Source of the DNA: Hyphomicrobiaceae bacterium
Lineage (GTDB): Bacteria > Pseudomonadota > Alphaproteobacteria > Rhizobiales > Methyloligellaceae
Direction of reading: 5' to 3'
DNA length: 64,000 bases
Assembly: GCA_028066055.1 (NCBI GenBank)
Contig: JALCBY010000017.1
Span: forward strand, 1 to 64,000
The notes below the pieces were generated by a model. The model was not told the origin of the DNA. It made no database searches and was given only the letters and a program-made list of their open reading frames with translations. A program made the translations under genes and the position numbers. Shown here in pieces: positions 59,756-64,000 of the stretch; within the stretch, counting starts at the first letter, position 1; each line of letters starts with the position of its first letter.

Positions 59756-60988
59756 TCAGCGATCCGTCGTTCCGTACAGTTTCCGGCGGGCGGTCTGAGC
59801 GAGCGACCACAAGGCGGGGCGGGTCTTGATAAACCGTTTCGCCGCGGTCACCAGTGCGGCGGGCGCGGTCAGAAGGTATCCGCGTTCATCGAAAGCGATA
59901 CTGCTCTGGAACAGCGGCGTACTGATATCGCACCATTCATTCTTGTGGCGCGCGTCACCGGCGCCCATATCGAAGAAATTCAGCCCCTTGCGGCAGGCGT
60001 CCTCAATCTGACGGTGCAGAAGGATGGCACCCGGTGAAAATTTCCGCATCGGTCCGTCGTGAATCGACGTGAGCAGCGTCGTGAACTTGTCCTTGAAGAA
60101 AATGCCGCAGGAAATAGCGGCATACTGGTCATCTGTCTTCAGATAAGCGATTTCAAGCGTGCCCTGCCGGCCGGTCGGCCAGGACGCGAGCTCGTGATAA
60201 AATGCGCGGCTCGGACCATCCGAAAAGACGTTGGAAATACCCTGCTCGGCGAACTGCTGAGCCTTTTGCCGGAAAAACTCCTCAAGGAGTGTGCGGCGTT
60301 CATCCGCCGACTGCGCCCAGCCGATCGACACGCCCCATTCTTCGCGCAACCGCCGTTCCTTGCGGCGCTGCGTGTTTCGGGATTTACCGCCAAACCGGTT
60401 GCGATAAAGCGTATCGAAGTCCAGATCGAGAAGGACTGCATGACCATCATTTGCGCTCGGGCGGTTCGGCAGCAGCGCCATCGGGTTGCGCACACCATCG
60501 CGCTCAATCGGCTGGTTGTCGAAGCGCGCCGCGTTCGCGCCGACGAGTTGGGCGGCGTGATTGAGCAGGGCACGCATGTCGTCGGCCGACACGCTCAACG
60601 CAAAACTTCGGTCGAAAACACCCATATTGTAGTTGGACTGTTCCGCACCGATCCAATGGAGGCAGCGAATGCCGCAGATCTCCGTCACCTCAAACGGCCA
60701 GACGAACTGGAGGTCTCCGGATTCGGCGTGGCCGCAAAAGACTGCAGGCTCGGCACCGGAAGGCTCCGACACCAGCCGGAACCAGGCTTCGGCACGCGCG
60801 TAAGTTTGTGCGTTTGCGCAGACACCGCATTCCTGCAGCATGCGCCACTGACTTTCAATTGATTCGAAATCCCGGATGACGGTCAGCCGCAGCAAACCGG
60901 CAGACGTTTGCAGCGCACCGATGCAGGGAGCTGATGCACGCCCGTCCGCCTGCTTCTGACGCTGCAATGGCAAGGAAACCACTGCCAT
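59756..60988 (-). CDS. GNAT-fold acyltransferase of CelD/BcsL type
   Basis: This encodes 410 residues; ATG at 60988 has GGAG six bases upstream and is preferred over 61000. The tandem GNAT arrangement of the CelD/BcsL family is visible in FESIESQWRMLQ at the start and GLNFFDMGAGDARHKNEWCD in the second half, with YAAISCGIFFKDKFTTLLTSIHDGPMRKFSPGAILLHRQIEDA in between. Such proteins acylate sugars of exopolysaccharide or cellulose. It points toward the GumC-like gene and is divergent from the deacetylase. Confidence 0.85.
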   Translation of the reverse strand: MAVVSLPLQRQKQADGRASAPCIGALQTSAGLLRLTVIRDFESIESQWRMLQECGVCANAQTYARAEAWFRLVSEPSGAEPAVFCGHAESGDLQFVWPFEVTEICGIRCLHWIGAEQSNYNMGVFDRSFALSVSADDMRALLNHAAQLVGANAARFDNQPIERDGVRNPMALLPNRPSANDGHAVLLDLDFDTLYRNRFGGKSRNTQRRKERRLREEWGVSIGWAQSADERRTLLEEFFRQKAQQFAEQGISNVFSDGPSRAFYHELASWPTGRQGTLEIAYLKTDDQYAAISCGIFFKDKFTTLLTSIHDGPMRKFSPGAILLHRQIEDACRKGLNFFDMGAGDARHKNEWCDISTPLFQSSIAFDERGYLLTAPAALVTAAKRFIKTRPALWSLAQTARRKLYGTTDR

Positions 60989-61138
60989 CTGACACTCCAA
61001 TACGCAATACGATTACACGACTACGACGACCCGTGCCAAATCCCCCGATTGGTCAAGGCTTTCTCAAGGAACGTCTGAGATGCTTGGCACCGAAGCGTTA
61101 ACGATGACGGCAACTGGTTAACTTGTAGTTGAGGCGTC

Positions 61139-62215
61139 ATGACAACCAATGGTTTGGAGATCACGATTTTGAAAGCGGATGTGCTGAAATCGGGGCTTCG
61201 CGCGCTCTACTATTCGGGCGCGCATCACATTCTGGCGCCCTTTTCACAAGGAATCGGGCTGATCTTCATGCTGCACCAGGTCTCCCGCGAGCGCCCGAGC
61301 CCGTTTGCCGCAAACCGCGGCCTGATGGTTACGCCCGAGTTTCTCGATTCTGTTCTCCACGAGGTGAAACGGGCTAGAATCGACATCGTTTCGCTGGATG
61401 AAGCCTATGAGCGCATTCGCGCACGCGGATCGGCCAACAGGTTCGCCTGCTTCACCCTCGATGACGGTTACAGAGACAATCTTCAGCAGGCCTATCCGGT
61501 GTTCACCAGACACCGTGCGCCATTCGCCATCTACGTGCCTTCAGACTTTCCGGAAGGGAGGGGGGATCTGTGGTGGTTCGCGATCGAAAAGGCCATCCTT
61601 TCCAGTGACGAGATCGCGCTCGAGGCACCGGGCGGCGTGGAGTGCATTCCGACCAAATCCGACGCTGAAAAACAAAACGCCTTCAACCGGATATACCGGC
61701 ACCTCCGGAATATGGATGAAGCCGGCGCAAGACGGATCGCGGCGCGGATATGCGATACCGCGAAAGTCGATACGACCGGGTTGTGCCGGGAACTCATCAT
61801 GTCCTGGGACGAGATCCGCGATCTCAACACCGATCCGCTGGTTACGATCGGCGCCCACACGCAAGCCCACTTTGCCCTTGCCAGGCTGCCCGAAAAACGC
61901 GCACGCGAAGAAATGCGGCGCGGTGCCGACCTGCTGGAGAAGCAACTCGGCGTCCGTCCGCTGCATTTGAGCTATCCGTATGGGGATCCCGGCAGCGCCG
62001 GTCCGAGGGAATTCCGTATCGCCGAAGAGCTCGGGTTCAAGACGGCGGTTACGACGAGGAAGGGTGTCATCTTTCCCGAACATGCCGAACATCTGACAGC
62101 ACTGCCACGGGTTTCGCTCAACGGCGAGTATCAGTCCACGGCGTTCACACGGCTGTTCATGAGCGGCGCGCCGTTCGCGCTGTGGAACGGTTTCCGGAAA
62201 GTCGACGCGGCTTAG
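61139..62215 (+). CDS. Polysaccharide deacetylase family protein
   Basis: This encodes 358 residues. The NodB homology domain has CFTLDDGYRDN (the metal and catalytic Asp pair) and IGAHTQAHFALA (His ligands), followed by LSYPYGDPGSAGPREFRIAEELGFKTAVTTRKG. A hydrophobic stretch near residues 20-45 may be an anchor. It removes N-acetyl groups from a polymer, likely of this locus. The gene ends before copy 2 of the palindromic element. Confidence 0.9.
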   Translation: MTTNGLEITILKADVLKSGLRALYYSGAHHILAPFSQGIGLIFMLHQVSRERPSPFAANRGLMVTPEFLDSVLHEVKRARIDIVSLDEAYERIRARGSANRFACFTLDDGYRDNLQQAYPVFTRHRAPFAIYVPSDFPEGRGDLWWFAIEKAILSSDEIALEAPGGVECIPTKSDAEKQNAFNRIYRHLRNMDEAGARRIAARICDTAKVDTTGLCRELIMSWDEIRDLNTDPLVTIGAHTQAHFALARLPEKRAREEMRRGADLLEKQLGVRPLHLSYPYGDPGSAGPREFRIAEELGFKTAVTTRKGVIFPEHAEHLTALPRVSLNGEYQSTAFTRLFMSGAPFALWNGFRKVDAA

Positions 62216-62236
62216 CGGGCTGTTTTGTATTAACAT

Positions 62237-62323
62237 ATTAAGGGGACAGTTTACTTAATTCGCGATCCGACTCGTCAGAGTTATTCAAGATGCAGGATGA
62301 ATTAAGTAAACTGTCCCCTTAAT
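62237..62323. repeat. Palindromic element, copy 2 (25-bp arms)
   Basis: The left arm is at 62237-62261 and its exact reverse complement at 62299-62323; both arms are identical to those of copy 1. The 37-base centre is the reverse complement of copy 1's centre with about five changes (GACTC-GTCA-GAGTT), so the two copies face opposite ways. It lies in the tail-to-tail gap between the deacetylase (ends 62215) and DUF2842 (ends 62332). No transposase is associated. Confidence 0.85.
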
Positions 62324-62331
62324 ACCTAATA

Positions 62332-62547
62332 CTAGTCGGGCACTTCGTCGGGCTTCTGCATCCAGCGAACGAGCAGCCCAGCCGGAACCACCCACGCCAG
62401 ACCGGCAATCAGAAAATAGAGCCACTGCATCGACTTCGATTCGATAATGAGCGGCGAGGCCCCGACCGCCATGGCCAGGATCGCGTATGCGGCAATAAAC
62501 GCCAGCAATGCGATGCCTCCCAAGAATTTGCGCGTTCGCCGGGTCAT
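62332..62547 (-). CDS. DUF2842 small membrane protein
   Basis: This encodes 71 residues: a basic start MTRRTRKFLGG, two hydrophobic helices (about 12-30 and 42-60), and a polar tail MQKPDEVPD. It agrees with the alphaproteobacterial DUF2842 family, often found next to COX15 and metY as here. The function is unknown. Its stop is at 62332, nine bases after the palindromic element. Confidence 0.85.
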   Translation of the reverse strand: MTRRTRKFLGGIALLAFIAAYAILAMAVGASPLIIESKSMQWLYFLIAGLAWVVPAGLLVRWMQKPDEVPD

Positions 62548-62655
62548 GACGCCACCCTATCAGGCCAGGGCCATGCGGCAACATGCACAGTTGGTCGCAC
62601 GGGTTCCCGAAGGTTGTATGATGGCTCCTTAAGAACCGCGTGGCAGAGACCCCGG

Positions 62656-63717
62656 ATGACCGTAACCGCCGATATCGCAGTGCAAAGGGACGATGCAGCC
62701 GTTCGCGTCTGGCTCTACTGCCTGTGTGCCCTCATCTTTGCGATGATCCTTGTCGGAGGGGCAACGCGGCTGACGGATTCCGGGCTCTCCATTACCGAGT
62801 GGCAGCCGATCCTCGGGATCGTGCCGCCGATGAGCGATGCGGCGTGGCAGGACGCCTTCGAGAAATACAAGCAGATTCCGGAATATCAGCTCATCAACAA
62901 GGGGATGAGCCTGCCCGAATTCAAGTTCATATACTGGTGGGAATGGGGCCACCGGTTCCTCGGGCGCATGATCGGCTTCGCCTTTCTCATCCCGTTTCTC
63001 TATTTCTGGGCGCGGGGGTATCTCGCTCGGGGCATGATCCCCAAACTCGTGATCATGTTCGTGCTCGGCGGACTTCAGGGCGCGCTCGGCTGGTACATGG
63101 TCATGAGCGGTCTGGTCGAACGCACCGACGTCAGCCAATACCGGCTCGCAGCCCACCTTTCGGCCGCGGTGCTGATCTTCGGCTACATCTTCTGGGTGAC
63201 CGCGCGCATGGGCCGGGAACATGTGTCGGCACCGCCGGCTTCCGACGCATTGCGATTATCGGCAATCGGCCTGACCGTTGCCGTTTTCGTGCAGATTGCG
63301 CTCGGCGCCTTCGTCGCCGGAATGGACGCGGGGCAAGGATACAACACCTGGCCGCTCATGGACGGCGCAGTGATCCCCGACGGCCTCGGCGTCATGTCAC
63401 CCTGGTATCTGAACCTGTTCGAAAATGCCCTGACGGTACAGTTCAACCATCGCGTGGTTGCCTATCTCGTCCTCGTCTGGGCGCTCGTGCACGCAATTCT
63501 TGCAATCGCGCGGTCGGAACCCGGCGCCATCGCTGTCAGCGCCGGGCTGCTCGCGGTCGCGGCCCTCGTGCAGGTCGTCATCGGGATCGCGACACTGCTC
63601 GCGCATGTGCCGCTGTCCCTTGCACTGCTGCATCAGGGCGTCGCGATTGTCCTTTTCGCGGCGGTGCTGTGGCACCTCAACTGGCTTGTGCCAGCGCCTG
63701 CTCCAGATCGCCGATGA
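62656..63717 (+). CDS. ctaA: Heme A synthase (COX15/CtaA)
   Basis: This encodes 353 residues from ATG at 62656; ATG at 62614 adds 14 poorly conserved residues. It oxidises heme O to heme A for cytochrome oxidases. Eight helices are seen, with GGATRLTDSGLSITEWQP, WEWGHRFLGRMIGF, HLSAAVLIFGY, GAFVAGMDAGQGYNTWPLMDGAVIP and a late LLHQGVAIVL. The conserved histidines (in WGHR, AAHL, NHRV and LLHQ) are the heme ligands. Its last 41 bases overlap the convergent metY-like gene. Confidence 0.95.
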   Translation: MTVTADIAVQRDDAAVRVWLYCLCALIFAMILVGGATRLTDSGLSITEWQPILGIVPPMSDAAWQDAFEKYKQIPEYQLINKGMSLPEFKFIYWWEWGHRFLGRMIGFAFLIPFLYFWARGYLARGMIPKLVIMFVLGGLQGALGWYMVMSGLVERTDVSQYRLAAHLSAAVLIFGYIFWVTARMGREHVSAPPASDALRLSAIGLTVAVFVQIALGAFVAGMDAGQGYNTWPLMDGAVIPDGLGVMSPWYLNLFENALTVQFNHRVVAYLVLVWALVHAILAIARSEPGAIAVSAGLLAVAALVQVVIGIATLLAHVPLSLALLHQGVAIVLFAAVLWHLNWLVPAPAPDRR

Positions 63718-64000
63718 TGTCCTGAACGTCCTCGATGCCAATGGACAGCCGCACCACGTTGTCGCCGGCACCGGCGGCGTCGCGTTGCTCCACCGTCAAC
63801 TGACTGTGTGTCGTCGAGGCCGGATGGATGATCAGGCTGCGCGTATCGCCGATGTTCGCAAGGTGACTGAACAGCTTGACGTTGCTGACCAGCGCGACGC
63901 CCGCATCGAAGCCGCCCTTGAGGCCGAATGTGAACACCGCTCCGGCGCCCTTGGGCATGTATTTCTTCGCAAGCTCATGGCACGGGTCATCCTTGAGGCC
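63677..64000 (-). CDS. O-acetylhomoserine aminocarboxypropyltransferase, C-terminal part (runs off window)
   Basis: The visible 108 residues are the C-terminal end of a Cys/Met-metabolism PLP enzyme (MetY type). The segment HELAKKYMPKGAGAVFTFGLKGGFDAG is followed by LFSHLANIGDTRSLIIHPASTTHSQLT and VRLSIGIEDVQDIIGDLEQAL, the standard MetY ending. The open frame continues to the window edge, so the N-terminus, PLP Lys and start are outside. MetY makes homocysteine from O-acetylhomoserine and sulfide. The stop overlaps the 3' end of ctaA. Confidence 0.9.
   Translation of the reverse strand, partial: GLKDDPCHELAKKYMPKGAGAVFTFGLKGGFDAGVALVSNVKLFSHLANIGDTRSLIIHPASTTHSQLTVEQRDAAGAGDNVVRLSIGIEDVQDIIGDLEQALAQAS

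Noticed and set aside
61001..61138. Sigma-54 promoter before the deacetylase gene
   Set aside because: TGGCAC is present but the -12 TTGC element at proper spacing is not.

Overview
The window is a 64 kb piece of an alphaproteobacterial chromosome with high GC content. It is most likely from the Hyphomicrobiales (Rhizobiales) or a close relative. The lineage signals are a 5-aminolevulinate synthase hemA, a K+-independent-type membrane pyrophosphatase, an ldtR-ldtP pair, the block rpoZ-relA-pyrE-pdxJ-acpS-lepB-rnc-era-recO-parC, and the series DUF177-plsX-fabH-ihfA-merR. Nearly all of it is dense core genome. There is one tRNA, no rRNA, no CRISPR array, no prophage and no intact transposase.

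Layout. 0.1-6.9 kb: a BON-like secreted or membrane-anchored protein with two unlisted micro-ORFs, an alpha/beta hydrolase, a soluble lytic transglycosylase, dapA and smpB. 7-9.5 kb: a peroxiredoxin, a DUF3775 protein and a translationally coupled NYN nuclease / family-5 uracil-DNA glycosylase pair. 9.6-21.1 kb: folK, rpoZ, a long RelA/SpoT protein, pyrE, DUF2062, pdxJ, acpS, lepB, rnc, era, recO and parC. 21-28.5 kb: a GNAT, a large palindromic element, an Ate/Bpt protein transferase, an SLC13-type transporter, an RDD protein, hemB-ilvA and an extensin-like protein. 28.6-36.6 kb: an ECH-fold hydrolase, ldtR and its L,D-transpeptidase, hemA, a two-subunit CoA-transferase-family enzyme and glyA. 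36.6-42 kb: the nrdR-ribD-ribE-ribB-ribH-nusB-thiL string. 42-50.7 kb: an MFS permease, hppA, bamE, a CBP3-like bc1 chaperone, DUF177, plsX, fabH, ihfA and merR. 50.8-52.5 kb: tRNA-Pro(GGG), then three small secreted proteins of unknown role, one related to the DUF2282 (bufferin-type) family. 52.5-62.2 kb: an exopolysaccharide locus with an O-antigen ligase/polymerase, an initiating glycosyl-1-phosphate transferase, one GT4 glycosyltransferase, a Wza-like exporter, a GumC/Wzz protein with a decayed kinase domain, a CelD/BcsL-like acyltransferase and a polysaccharide deacetylase. 62.2-64 kb: a second copy of the palindromic element, DUF2842, ctaA/COX15 and the 3' end of a metY-like gene.

How the genes fit together. 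Several entries concern the cell wall and envelope (lytic transglycosylase, dapA, ldtR/ldtP, extensin-like protein, bamE, lepB). Others cover heme synthesis (hemA, hemB, COX15), riboflavin and cofactor synthesis, fatty-acid initiation, and RNA/ribosome maturation.

The least explained parts are: two opposite-facing copies of a palindrome with 25-bp arms, both in tail-to-tail gaps about 40.6 kb apart; an ldtR leader that can hide its own Shine-Dalgarno sequence; an inverted repeat straddling the -10 of hemA; and the small secreted Cys-containing proteins next to tRNA-Pro. All calls come from reading the sequence; no database search was possible.
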